A program made the position numbers and the translations under genes. Positions 9,801 to 20,767 of a DNA stretch of 64,000 nt are shown piece by piece. The notes under the pieces are model-generated. The model was not told the origin of the DNA. It saw only the letters and a list, made by a program, of their open reading frames with translations, and made no database searches. This DNA is from Stichopus chloronotus. Lineage: Eukaryota > Echinodermata > Holothuroidea > Aspidochirotida > Stichopodidae. Location of the stretch: positions 14,272,150 through 14,336,149 of the forward strand of contig CM037846.1 in NCBI GenBank assembly GCA_021234535.1, read 5' to 3'. How positions within the stretch are numbered: position 1 is the first letter of the stretch; the number at the start of each line of letters is the position of its first letter.

Positions 9801-12404
9801 TTTAGTCTTTTTTGTTATTATATATTCGATTGGCGCCATCAACTTCTTAAATCGTGGCGGCCTCGCATGTTACAGAATTGTTGAAATGGCAAACAAGAAA
9901 TATTTGAAAAATTTCAGTACCAACACTCATGTAACAAACTCATGACGTTTCAAGATTTCTTACTGTAATAAAACTGATTATTAGGCAAACAATGCCATAC
10001 TTATCTTTCCTCTATCTGTGAAGGAAACAGTACAATTCTGATACTAGACATCAATAATTAGCATTCAAACAATCTTGCTGAAATTCAATTTAAAATTAAC
10101 TTTCCTCGATAGCATTAGTTATATTTTCTTTGTAATGGTGGTCTTACAAAAAAATATCCTTGGGATGCATATGCAGTTCCATTGTGTATATAAAATTACG
10201 TGTCTTACTCAGTGGTAAATATGTCACATAATGTCAACACAGCTAATCACAACAGTGAAGCATAACCCTATCATTAAATTCTGAACTTAACATATCCTTA
10301 GTCTCTTGGCTAACGCGTTACATATACGTCCACCATTTGATATACTAGTATTGGTTACAACCATACAGAGCGATCCCTGATTTTGGTTACAACAAATTGA
10401 CAACCATAAGACGCTAGAACGACACACCACATTTTGCTCTTTTACAGATTCAGCTTTATCTTTTATCCGTTGAGTTAAAATACCACCAAAACAAAATAAG
10501 AAAAGGACAGAAAAGAAATCAACAATCAGCTACTTTAGGAATTATTCCTTTGTGCTTTGAATAACCGTCAGGCTTACCGTGTTTTCAAATCACATGAACC
10601 TTCATTGAACACTACTTATTAGACAGGTGATTGGAGGATTTGTTTCATTTTAATTGAGAGTCTGAAAAAGGCACAGGCAAAAATAAGCGGGATGTTTTTT
10701 TTTTTCTTAAATGCGATTCAGTCATTGGTTGTCAAGAGTCTTGAATCGTTTTTTTTTTTTTTGTTTGGTTGACTTTCTGCATTCATGCTCTGAATTGCTG
10801 AAGTATTAAGAACAATTATTAAAAGCAGTTTATTGTCTTCAGCATATTTACTAGTTGTAACTGGTGAATAGTCCTGTGGATAAGCGCTTCCTGTGTGTAA
10901 TGTGTGCATGTGTGTGTTGATGTTATGACACATTCGTATACTGCAAATAGGTTTAGGCTACTGAAGAAACGCGTTGGTCCATATGGGAAGGAAACATTCG
11001 ATTTGGTTCCATGGTTTTCTTTTCTTTCGACTGGTCCGATGGTGAGAAGAAAGTCACATTCTATGTGCATGTCCTTCTACATCATCTACAATGCATCAAA
11101 ATAACTAAACTATACAGAATATGGAACTTTTGAAAAGTTCACTTTCAGAGACAATGTCAGCGAAGACATTAATAGACAATAAATAAATAATAAAAAAGGG
11201 AAAACAAGAATTTGGTCGCATTTAATAAAATATTCTCATCTAGTGTTTTGCAAAGTGATAAAAATATAGACCAAATGCTAAAATTTCACTGTGAAAATGA
11301 GAAAGAGATATCTTTCAGTATTTTTTTAGTTGTGGGTTTATAAAGCGTATGGTCTGGTTGACTTTTTTCAACACTTTCAGCTCTGGTGTAACAGTGCCTT
11401 CAGTTTAAGTCACTAAAGTTAATGTTCATGAATATAGAATATTTTATGGCTACCAAAATGTAGAAATGTGTCACTGGACTATGCATGACATGAATGTAAA
11501 TTAGATGTTGGGGCAGGTAACTCTGTTTATGCTTGATGTTGTGTAATACTGCAATCAGCTTTTATAAGCTGATATTACTCAACTTTCATACTGCCAGAAT
11601 ATTAAATCCCACATTGTTGTAATGACTGGCATAGTTGTACCCACTTCACTCCGTGCACTGTATTCATGTTACATTACATTTTTCATTCCCTCTCCTCATT
11701 CACAGTGCACGTGATACTTTAACTTCTTTCAGAGAAAGGACAACAAGTGTTTACAAAAAATCAAGTTACATCAAATTTCACTACATTTTTTTTCTCCCAA
11801 CAAATGTAGTAGAAGGGACAAGATCTTTTCTCATGTTACATTATTTTGTAACTGTATAGTAACATATAATGTTTTTCCAAAAATAGAGAAAAAAATAGAC
11901 ACATGATATTGAGCCTGCATCAACACTCTGAGTACACAAGGGTATGATAAATTTACTTAATTATTAAAACAGGAAAAATGCCTGTTTTTCATACTGTGAG
12001 GAAATTTCTCCATAAAATGTTTATATTGACTGCCTTGTGTGTATAGACTATTTTTGTGAGGTAATACTGGCCAACTCAAGTTACATGTCATGATCAAATT
12101 AGCTGTATGTTAACTATTGGGCTTGATGCATACAGTACTTAGACTCTTCAACATCAGAACTATTTGAGACCAGCCTAATTTGAGTCATCCTTTTGGCTAT
12201 GGTAGTAGAAGATAGGAAACAATTGGGACACATAGACCAACTTAATAGCATTTTCCTTCATGTAGTATAGAGCATAACCTATAGCACATGACATGTACAC
12301 TACACGTAGTGACCATGGGTTGAGATGCAGTAGGTGTTTTTTGAAGACCTTCCTTTGAAAAATGTTTTGCATATTAAAAGTCAAATGTTGTACACTTCTT
12401 GTAC
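9801..12404. other. Core segment without recognisable gene
   Basis: AT-rich sequence shared by A1, B1 and A2, with homopolymer runs (T-runs near 10695 and 10750, length-variable between copies). Short frames on both strands (for example 10904-11104 and 11635-11859) lack motifs and are probably chance. No transposon ends are identified. Confidence 0.4.
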
Positions 12405-13029
12405 TTAACGGGGAAATCAGGGTTTATTTTCACAATTTATTTCACTACAATTCCCCACCGGTATCGTACAATGAGTTATAACTAACAAATATGATTAAGA
12501 TTATCTCAAAACATGTGGACAATTTTGACAAACGAGTCAAATTCGCAAAAAATCGGTGAAAAACTCCGAAAGTCTGTAACATCCATATTCATCGAATCAA
12601 ATATGAATATTCAATACTATCGCTTTTCCAAGGTTTGAGGAGGTGTGACTGAACAATTTCATACGTAGCCTTCATGTGCTGTATGTATCATCAACTATCA
12701 CTAAACTGTTGTTTACTTAGCATTGCGCAATGCACGAACATCATGGGAACCGTAAACATTCGGTTATGTTTATTCATATAACGTCTTCTCAGTCTTACGC
12801 TGTGATTGGTCATCGTATAGAGGAGGCTCTCTTGTCTTGTACATGAACGTTTATTTTTTGTACCCGACAAATATTAAGAGTTCGTATTCCACAGTAATTT
12901 ACGCAACAATTACCTTTTCCTCTACCTTCAAACACCTCCCCAACGTCTCTATATTTCGATGAAAAATCAGTTTAGAAAGAAAAATCAACTAAAGGTGGAT
13001 TTCTCAGTCAAACCCTGATTTCCCTTTAA
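12405..13029 (-). mobile_element. TTAA-flanked MITE, core A1 right copy (inverted)
   Basis: The same element as 3047-3675, read on the minus strand: CGGGGAAATCAGGGTTT at the left end and AAACCCTGATTTCCCT at the right, with TTAA on both sides and a second TTAA abutting on the right. The internal palindrome GCATTGCGCAATGC is retained. Together the two copies form a 0.6-kb inverted repeat separated by about 8.7 kb. Confidence 0.8.
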
Positions 13030-13152
13030 TTAACTTGTCTAACCGTGGTTTTAGCCTGAGAGGCAGTGCTCAAACTCAGCTGTTAGTTTACTGCTGTTTT
13101 GGGCTAATGACTTGTAAAAGAGTTGTATACATTTTAGACTTGCAGGAATTGT

Positions 13153-13431
13153 TCAGCCTATCCAAACTTTGTTGGCCTGAGACTGTTCTTTGTCTGATAC
13201 TGTATCTATATCTGGGGACACATTGTAAGGAGAAGAAACAGTTGTCATACTAAAATGGATGCTATGGACCAGCTGATTTCGAAAATATCCGAAACAAAAT
13301 TCATTAAGGGGTTGGAGCTTTTGTTCAAAAAGTAGTTTGACACATAAACCATATTGTCGGTGTGCTGCCCTATGGTGAAGCCATTGAGATACTGGGTTAT
13401 GTATTAGATTATGTACATTTCTTCGATGCAT
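13153..13431 (-). CDS. Unrecognised ORF, core A1
   Basis: A 92-codon minus-strand frame, conserved at 33759-34013 and 53653-53931. It includes VSQWLHHRAAHRQYGLCVKL and LQPLNEFCFGYFRNQLVHS. No motif is recognised and no start context can be judged. It may be a remnant of a mobile-element protein or chance. Confidence 0.2.
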   Translation of the reverse strand: MHRRNVHNLIHNPVSQWLHHRAAHRQYGLCVKLLFEQKLQPLNEFCFGYFRNQLVHSIHFSMTTVSSPYNVSPDIDTVSDKEQSQANKVWIG

Positions 13432-13984
13432 GCGCTAGTTAGTATACTCACTGGAAAATTACTAGGCTTGGTTTGTTCTCTTCTTTTTCCTGACGAATAC
13501 TGGCTACTTTCAATTTCATGAATATGAACCAAAGACTGAATGACTGTTCTTAATGTTAGTAGCTAGTACAGAGCTAACGATGGAAGGCTATATTTGTTAT
13601 TTCTATTAAGTCAAATCTGCTAAAAAATGTTATCCTTGTGGTTAATTTATTTTCATACAGGATCAGGGTTTTGTTGTTTCCTCAATGTTTGTCTGTACTT
13701 TTTATTCACCTAGGCTATCCGCTACTACAGTAACCAGGATTGATGGCATGACGTAATGTCCCCATCTAGCCCAGGTCAAAAGTTTGCTCTCATTTACCAA
13801 GTCCCCAACAAGAATGTAGGTACAATCGTTACCATGGTAGCATGTATTATCTTCACCTGATAGGTTGCCCTACTATGTGCAATCATGTTAACTCATCTGG
13901 GAGTTTTGAAAAACCAACATTTTCTAGTAAGCTCAGCGCCAAGAAATAGGGGTGATTTGCGTAGATAGTCCTGCCGTTACTTAG

Positions 13985-14185
13985 CTCCCCCCCCCCTTTT
14001 GTTTTGTTCCGTCTAGCCTAATAGTAATCTTTTGTAAATACTGAGTCCCCCCCCCCTTTATAAATTCTGAATCCCCTCCTGATAAGTTATTCCTAGTGTC
14101 CAAAAACTGTTGCGACTGCGTCGTCACTCAAAAAAGAGGATATCCAGTCAGTCGGAATTTGTGACCTTCAGCCCCCCCCCCCTTC
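13985..14185. repeat. Three C-homopolymer tracts, core A1
   Basis: Runs of 9-12 C at about 13987, 14047 and 14173, in a block of otherwise ordinary sequence. Run lengths differ between cores, consistent with slippage. Confidence 0.8.
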
Positions 14186-14199
14186 AACTGTGACCCTAG

Positions 14200-14720
14200 T
14201 TACCGCCCTGATGACATCAATCGTGATACTAAACAGCTATATGAAACAAATATATAACTCGAAATTACTTCTATCGGCACCCTTATTAAATAGAAAAAAT
14301 ACAGATTTCAAGAAGTCTGTGATTTTACCTTCAAATAGATATTTTTTTTACGTTTTCGGGAAACGTAGGAGTCTAATTAAACGTTACTTGTTTCGTCGAA
14401 ATTGTTCGGTGACAGGCATCCATCCTAAAAAAAGAAATGATATGGTGCATTTTTTTTTTCTCCTTTAAGTGTCCACAATGTTGGAGTATTTGTAATATTT
14501 GAACGACGTTGATGATATCATTACATATGAAGAGACCTACAAGAAGCCTAAAACTTAGTTGATGACGTCATCAATACTATTAAATGTAATAATAACCAAA
14601 ACATTACATTTAACATTTACAATTACAAACAAAATGTATCATATTTGAATGTATTTCTTTTCTCTTGAATTAGGATGCCGATATCTCCACACACTAGTCC
14701 TGGTCTTCGCTCAGAACGAC
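14200..14720 (+). repeat. Diverged inverted satellite monomer (core A1, right)
   Basis: Plus-strand text parallels the reverse complement of the satellite, with a decayed exon-like segment at 14665-14715 (GGATGCCGATATCTCCACAC, now with stops) and the TTGATGACGTCATCAA palindrome at 14559-14574. It ends at the A1-specific deletion. Confidence 0.6.
14559..14574. promoter_or_regulatory. 16-bp CRE-type palindrome
   Basis: TTGATGACGTCATCAA, identical to that at 4525-4540, and equivalent to the monomer CRE site. Confidence 0.45.
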
Positions 14721-17700
14721 TATTGCACCGAGAGGCTTTCCAAGTAACCTTCAAAGGGATTTCCTGTACACAGTGTATTCTTTCTTAGGACTGGTAATAT
14801 GACACAACATTTGCAACATCACATGACATGACAAATTATGAGTATAATTCAGAGTTTATGATACTCATTCAGCCTATTATCTGTTAATAGTAAAATAAGC
14901 AAAAGCAGCACCACACGGTTTAATCCAATTCCATTATCTTCATTTTATTAAAGGGTTGACTCTGATTAAACGTTGCCAATTTCAAGAAATTGTTAAGTGA
15001 GAGGACTTGCTTCAGATATCATGGTACATTCCCTCCTTCCGTTAAGCTTTACACGATGTTGTGGGTATTATAAAATTTTAGTAGTATTGATGACGTCATT
15101 CTTGAACTTTTAGGCGCTTTTTAGTCCTATACTCGTAAATAATCGTTATACCTTAACGTTACCAATAAAATTTCAAAGTTTGAAAAATCTCGCCAATCCA
15201 ATCGATTTTGGCTTGATTGTGACATTTCGATAAGGGTATAGTCTTATGGTTTAATAAAAAATAGAGGCAAATTGATGATTTTTTCAACCTCACCAAAGTC
15301 TTCAATATCGCCTAAAGTGACATCATAAGTCAATAAAAATGTTTTCAAAGCTCGAACTTGTGTCTATTTTAAGAGGAAAACCTTTTTAAAAAGGATGTTT
15401 GTTTACATTCTGAAGAAGAAGAGGGCGACTGTATGGACGATATCGGCATCCTTATTCAAGAGAAAATAGTCCTACACGTTTGAAGATAACTTTTGCTCTT
15501 ACCTAAAAACCGACTGCTTCGACATTTTATTGAACGGTGAACTCTGATTAAACGTTGCCAATATCCAGAAATTTTGTGGTGAAATGACCTTCTTTACCTA
15601 ATATGGTACATTCCCTCTTTTACGTTTACACGATGTTATTGGTATTATAAAATTTTAGTAGTACTGATGACGTCATTCTCGAACTTTTAGGCGCTTTTTA
15701 GTCCTATACTCGTAAATAATCGTTATACCTCAACGTTAGAAATAAAATTTCAAAGTTTGAAAAATCTCGCCAATCCAATCGATTTTGGCTTAATTGTGAC
15801 ATTTCGATAAGGGTATAGTCTTATCGTTTAATAAAAAGTAGAGGCAAATTGATGATTTTTTTCAACCTCACCAAAGTCTTCAATATCGCCTAAAGTGACA
15901 TCATAAGTCAATATAAATGTTTTCAAAGCTCGATCTTGTCTCTATTTTAAGAGGAAAACCTTTTTAAAATGAAGGTTTCTTTACATTCTGAAGAAGAAGA
16001 GGGCGACTGTATGGACGATATCGGCATCCTTATTCAATAGAAAATAGTCCTACACGTTTGAAGATAACTTTTGCTTTTACCTAAAAACCGACTGTTTCGA
16101 CATTTTATTGAACGGTGAACTCTGATGAAACGTTGCCAATATCCAGAAATTTTGTGGGGAAATGACCTTCTTTACCTAATATGGTACATTCCCTCTTTTA
16201 CGTTTACACGATGTTATGGGTATTATAAAATTTTAGTAGTACTGATGACGTCCCTTCTTGAACTTTTAGGCGCTTTTTAGTCCTATACTCGTAAATAATC
16301 GTTATATCTCAACATTAGAAATAAAATTTCAAAGTTTGAAAAATCTCCTCAATCCAGTCGATTTTGGCTTAATTTTGAGATTTCGGTAAGGGTATAATCT
16401 TATGGTTTAATAAAAAATAGAGGCAAATTGATGATTTTTTTCATCCTCACCAAAGTCTTCAATATCGCCTAAAGTGACATCATAAGTCAATATTAATGTT
16501 TTCAAAGCTCGAACTTGTGTCTATTTTAAGAGGAAAACCTTTTTAAAAAGGATGTTTGTTTACATTCTGAAGAAGAAGAGGGCGACTGTATGGACGATAT
16601 CGGCATCCTTATTCAAGAGAAAATAGTCCTACACGTTTGAAGATAACTTTTGCTTTTATCTAAAAACCGACTGTTTCGACATTTTATTGAACGGTGAACT
16701 CTGATTAAACGTTGCCAATATCCAGACATTTTGTGGTGAAATGACCTTCTTTAGCTAATATGGTACATTCACTCTTTTACGTTTACACGATGTTGTGGGT
16801 ATTATAAAATTTTAGTAGTACTGATGACGTCCTTCTTGAACTTTTGGGCGCTTTTTAGTCCTATACTCGTAAATAATCGTTATATCTCAACATTAGAAAT
16901 AAAATTTCAAAGTTTGAAAAATCTCCTCAATCCAGTCGATTTTGGCTTAATTTTGAGATTTCGGTAAGGGTATAATCTTATGGTTTAATAAAAAATAGAG
17001 GCAAATTGATGATTTTTTTCATCCTCACCAAAGTCTTCAATATCGCCTAAAGTGACATCATAAGTCAATATTAATGTTTTCAAAGCTCGAACTTGTGTCT
17101 ATTTTAAGAGGAAAACCTTTTTAAAAAGGATGTTTGTTTACATTCTGAAGAAGAAGAGGGCGACTGTATGGACGATATCGGCATCCTTATTCAAGAGAAA
17201 ACTGTCGTACACGTTTGAAGATAACTTTTGATTTTACCTTAACAGAGACATTTTTCGACATTTTATTGAACGGTGAACTCTGATTACATATTGCCAATAT
17301 CCAGAAATTATTTAGTGAAATATCTTTCTTCAGCTGGTATGGTACATTCCCTCTTTTAAGTTTAGCACGATGGTGTGGGTATTATAAAATTTTACTAGTA
17401 CTGATGACGTCATTCTTGAACTTTTATTCGCTTTTTAGTCCTATACTCGTAAATAATCGTTATACCTCAACGTTAGAAATAAAATTTCAAAGTTTAAAAT
17501 ATCTCGTCAATCCAGTCGATTTTGGCTTAATTTTGACATTTCGGTAACGGTATAGTCTTATGGTTTAATAAAAAATACAGGCAAATTGATGATTTTTTTC
17601 ATCCTCACCAAAGTCTTCAATATCGCCTAAAGTGACATCATAAGTCAATGTAAATGTTTTCAAAGCTCGATCTTGTCTCTAATTTAAGAGGGAAACCATT

Positions 17701-17723
17701 TTCAAAAGGATGTTTGTTTACAT

Positions 17724-20381
17724 CCCCGAGGGGGTGGGGTTGCTTTATACATTAATTCTGAACTTAGCTACAAAACCCGTCCAGACCTTAGTATTTTCGT
17801 GGATGGTATTTTCGAGTCTATCTTTGTGGAGGTAAAAACTCGACAGTCTCCTGTTATAGTAGGAACTATTTATTGTCCAGTTGGTATTAAGGACGGTGTC
17901 TTAGACATCATCTCTACACTACTTGACTCTCTGAATAACGAAAGTAAGACTTGTTTCCTCATGGGCGATTTCAATTGTAATCTTCTTAATCACGCCGATA
18001 ACAGTTGTACCCAATTTGTCAACCTTTTTTATTCTTACTATTATCGTCCACTTCAGAGTATACCCACTAGAGTTACTTCACACTCTGTCTCACTGCTTGA
18101 TGTAATTTTCACGAATAGTTTATGTTTAACTCCTGTTTCTGGTGTAGTAGTTGATGACATTTCTGATCATTTTCCAGTTTTCACGCTTGCTGATTTAGGT
18201 GTTGCTATGTTGAGAGAAAATTCAATCTTTTTTAAAAGAGACATCAACCCTATTAGCCTTGACCAATTACGCTCCGCAGTTCAAAACGAATCCTGGGCAG
18301 ATGTCTATAACTCTTCCGATGTTGATAGCGCCTTTGATAATTTCAATAAGATATTCTTAAATCATTTAAATAATTGTCTTCCTTGGGTAGCCCATACCAA
18401 AAAGTGTAGTAACCGAAATTCGAAGCACTGGATCACCCAAGCCATACTGAACTCTTGTAAAACAAAGAATCGTTTATTCAAAAGGTACCTCCGTAGTCGG
18501 TCTGCTGCTGCTTTGAACGAGTATAAACGATTTCGAAATCGTCTTACTTCTGTCATCAGACAGGCTAAGAAATTTTACTTCTCTACTGTGTTCAGCAATA
18601 CCACACAGGACACGAAATCTACATGGCGCTCAATTAATACCCTGTTGTATGGTCGAGGTACTGATTTTACTGCTGATAAATTAAATTATCATGGAACTAG
18701 TGCTTCGAATCCTTTCGATGTTGCAAATATCTTTAATGATTATTTTACTGCCATTGGTCCTGCTACCCAGGCAGGGGTTCCCCCCTCACACTGTAGCTAT
18801 AAGTCCTATCTGTCCCATCGGGTTGTCGACTCTCTATTCATTAGTCCAGCATCATGCGAGGAGGTGTTAAATATAATATTTTCTCTTAAAAATTCTGCCG
18901 CTGGTTTTGATGGAATTTCCTCTACGATCCTCAAAAATGTGGCTCATTCCCTGTGCACCCCACTAACCTACCTTTTTAATCTTTCGTTAGAGAAGGGTAT
19001 TGTTCCTAGTCCTCTCAATATTGCACGTGTTGTTCCTGTTTTTAAATCTGGTGATAAAGATTCGGTTAATAATTACAGACCTATTTCAATTTTACCATGT
19101 CTCTCCAAAGTACTCGAAAAACTTATGTTTACTCGATTATATTCTTTTTTTGTAAAGCAAAATCAATTGTATGAATACCAATTTGGGTTCCTTCCTGGGC
19201 GTTCGACTTCGCATGCTATTTTACACTTCACTAATAAAGCAACAGATGCCTTCGAAAAAAATCATTATGCATCAGGCATTTTCTTGGACCTGTCTAAGGC
19301 TTTTGATACATTGGACCATAGAATCTTACTCAGTAAACTTGAACATTACGGTATTAGGGGTACAGCACTGGATTGGTTTAAAAGTTATGTTACTGATCGT
19401 TACCAATATGTTGGCATTAACAATGTTAATTCTATACGTAAGCGTATTACTTGTGGTGTTCCTCAGGGATCTATTCTAGGTCCTTTGTTGTTTATTATTT
19501 ATATCAATGATCTCCACAGGGCTAGTAATAAATTGCATGTAATTTCTTATGCTGACGATACCAATCTTTTTTATTCCAGTAATGACCTCAGTTGTCTACT
19601 AAATGTAATACATTATGAATTTATCTATGTTCACAACTGGTTTTGTGCAAACAAGCTATCTCTCAATGTAAAGAAAACCAATTTTGTTATTTTTACCTCA
19701 CCTTCTAAGCAACTTAATCAGGGTGTAAACAAGATACAACTTTGTGGTACTAACATACAGCGTTCAAATGTTACTAAGTTTCTTGGTGTGTTTGTTGATT
19801 CTCATCTCACCTGGACTGCTCATATCCAGTATGTTAGCACGAAAGTTTCAAAAGGTGTGGGGATACTAAACAGATTTCTACAACTTCTTCCTAGGAAAAT
19901 TTTGGTATCCCTGTATAATACCCTTATACTCCCTTATCTCACTTATTGTAACATCATTTGGGGGAGCACGTATGCTACCAGAATTAAACCTCTCTTTATT
20001 TTGCAGAAAAGGGCTATTAGATGTATATGCAACGTAGACTATCGTCATCATACTGCACCTCTTTTCGCTAGTCTTAACCTTCTTAATATTTATGATTTAA
20101 ATCGGTATCTCACCGGGTTGTTTATTTTTGACTGGTTATATAACAGAACCCCGTCAATATTTCGTGCTCAGTTTCAGTTTCGTGATAGCAATTACCCTTA
20201 TCCTAGTCGTGCTTCAAATCAGTTTATCACTCCCCTTTGTAGGCTTAGGTCATCTCAATTTGGTCTTCGATTTGTAGGTGCAAAACGTTGGAATTCTCTC
20301 CCCTTGGAAGTTACAAACTGTAAAACACAATATGCATTTAAAAAGCAGCTTAAAGTTCATTTCATTGCAAATTACCTTTGA
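17724..20381 (+). CDS. LINE ORF2 fragment: endonuclease (partial) and reverse transcriptase
   Basis: This is the polyprotein that nicks target DNA and primes reverse transcription of its own RNA. The frame is open from the first base of the element (885 codons). The ATG-less start reflects 5' truncation, not a real N-terminus. By residue, the APE-type endonuclease tail comes first: RGGGVALYI at 2-10, GDFN at 81-84, SDHFPV at 147-152. The reverse transcriptase follows: NYRPIS at 450-455, FLPGRSTSHA near 489, LDLSKAFDTLDH at 521-532, GVPQGSILGP at 578-587, catalytic YADD at 609-612 and FLGV near 686. The C-terminal block RWNSLP near 855 is usual in CR1/L2/Rex-type proteins. The N-terminal endonuclease residues and any ORF1 are missing. 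No stop or frameshift occurs, so the copy is young but cannot mobilise as it stands. The clade (CR1, L2, Crack or Daphne) needs a tree. Confidence 0.93.
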   Translation, partial: PRGGGVALYINSELSYKTRPDLSIFVDGIFESIFVEVKTRQSPVIVGTIYCPVGIKDGVLDIISTLLDSLNNESKTCFLMGDFNCNLLNHADNSCTQFVNLFYSYYYRPLQSIPTRVTSHSVSLLDVIFTNSLCLTPVSGVVVDDISDHFPVFTLADLGVAMLRENSIFFKRDINPISLDQLRSAVQNESWADVYNSSDVDSAFDNFNKIFLNHLNNCLPWVAHTKKCSNRNSKHWITQAILNSCKTKNRLFKRYLRSRSAAALNEYKRFRNRLTSVIRQAKKFYFSTVFSNTTQDTKSTWRSINTLLYGRGTDFTADKLNYHGTSASNPFDVANIFNDYFTAIGPATQAGVPPSHCSYKSYLSHRVVDSLFISPASCEEVLNIIFSLKNSAAGFDGISSTILKNVAHSLCTPLTYLFNLSLEKGIVPSPLNIARVVPVFKSGDKDSVNNYRPISILPCLSKVLEKLMFTRLYSFFVKQNQLYEYQFGFLPGRSTSHAILHFTNKATDAFEKNHYASGIFLDLSKAFDTLDHRILLSKLEHYGIRGTALDWFKSYVTDRYQYVGINNVNSIRKRITCGVPQGSILGPLLFIIYINDLHRASNKLHVISYADDTNLFYSSNDLSCLLNVIHYEFIYVHNWFCANKLSLNVKKTNFVIFTSPSKQLNQGVNKIQLCGTNIQRSNVTKFLGVFVDSHLTWTAHIQYVSTKVSKGVGILNRFLQLLPRKILVSLYNTLILPYLTYCNIIWGSTYATRIKPLFILQKRAIRCICNVDYRHHTAPLFASLNLLNIYDLNRYLTGLFIFDWLYNRTPSIFRAQFQFRDSNYPYPSRASNQFITPLCRLRSSQFGLRFVGAKRWNSLPLEVTNCKTQYAFKKQLKVHFIANYL

Positions 20382-20694
20382 ACTACCGTCTTTTTTTGCA
20401 TTTCTGTTTCTCTATTCTTGTTTTTTTTTTTTTGTGCTTTTCTTTTGTTGTCTTGTATTTTCTGTCTATCTTTAAGGGGTGTTAACACCCACAAGCTGAT
20501 AGGAGCTTTCAGTTGCCACTCCTCAGTCTCTTACCTTTTTTTTGTTAAGCAAAGTAATTATTTTATGAAGTGTCTAAGCATGATGATCCTTATATACTGT
20601 ATTTTCGTTACTTTTTCAACTCTCACAATATTCTTATGTCTTATATTATAAGTAAGAGATTGGAATAAAGTCATACTGAACTCAACTGAACTGA
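20382..20694 (+). other. LINE 3' UTR with hairpin and TGAAC tail
   Basis: Contains T-rich sequence, a perfect GGTGTTAACACC palindrome near 20477, AATAAA at 20664-20669 and the tail ACTGAACTCAACTGAACTGA. The hairpin and short-repeat tail are the likely recognition features for the element's own reverse transcriptase, by analogy with related LINEs. Confidence 0.7.
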
Positions 20695-20767
20695 ACATTC
20701 TGAAGAAGAAGAGGGCGACTGTATGGACGATATCGGCATCCTTATTCAAGAGAAAACAGTCGTACAC
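20558..20767 (-). pseudogene. Exon-like segment in satellite monomer next to LINE
   Basis: An example of the exon-like module carried by each full-length monomer: FLLNKDADIVHTVALFF reads on the minus strand over 20716-20767. Beyond that the frame runs into the LINE tail only because of the insertion. In intact monomers it ends at a TAA shortly after CAGAATG. Confidence 0.4.

Larger units (their letters stand above)
2027..14940. repeat. Core A1 of the ~20-kb tandem unit
   Basis: This is the first of four copies of a low-copy core (A1, B1, A2, B2), collinear and very similar by eye. It differs from B1 and A2 by lacking about 700 bp near 14715: the text jumps from CGCTCAGAACG straight to ACTATTGCACCG, whereas B1 and A2 hold extra diverged monomer sequence there. 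It contains nested transposons and unrecognised ORFs, described separately. Confidence 0.9.
17724..20694 (+). mobile_element. 5'-truncated CR1/L2-like LINE
   Basis: It is inserted into a satellite monomer between GTTTGTTTACAT and ATTCTGAAGAAG. A 4-bp ACAT (17720-17723 and 20695-20698) is the largest possible target duplication. It starts inside the endonuclease domain of ORF2, contains an uninterrupted frame, and ends in a short 3' UTR with AATAAA (20664-20669) and a TGAAC-type repeat tail in place of poly(A), typical of CR1/L2-group elements. It is absent from arrays 1, 3 and 4 within the window, so this insertion is recent or confined to this unit. Confidence 0.93.

Noticed and set aside
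10904..11104. Plus-strand frames at 10904-11104 and 11635-11859
   Set aside because: They are conserved only because the cores are recent copies. No domain or start context supports coding.
15665..15690. CTGATGA followed by a possible stem, suggesting a hammerhead ribozyme in the satellite
   Set aside because: No GAAA core or pairing stems follow, and most monomers read TTGATGA. The match is explained by the CRE palindrome.
18362..18556. Frames on the other strand or phase within the LINE (also 19171-19479)
   Set aside because: These are shadows of the reverse transcriptase frame, with no motifs of their own.
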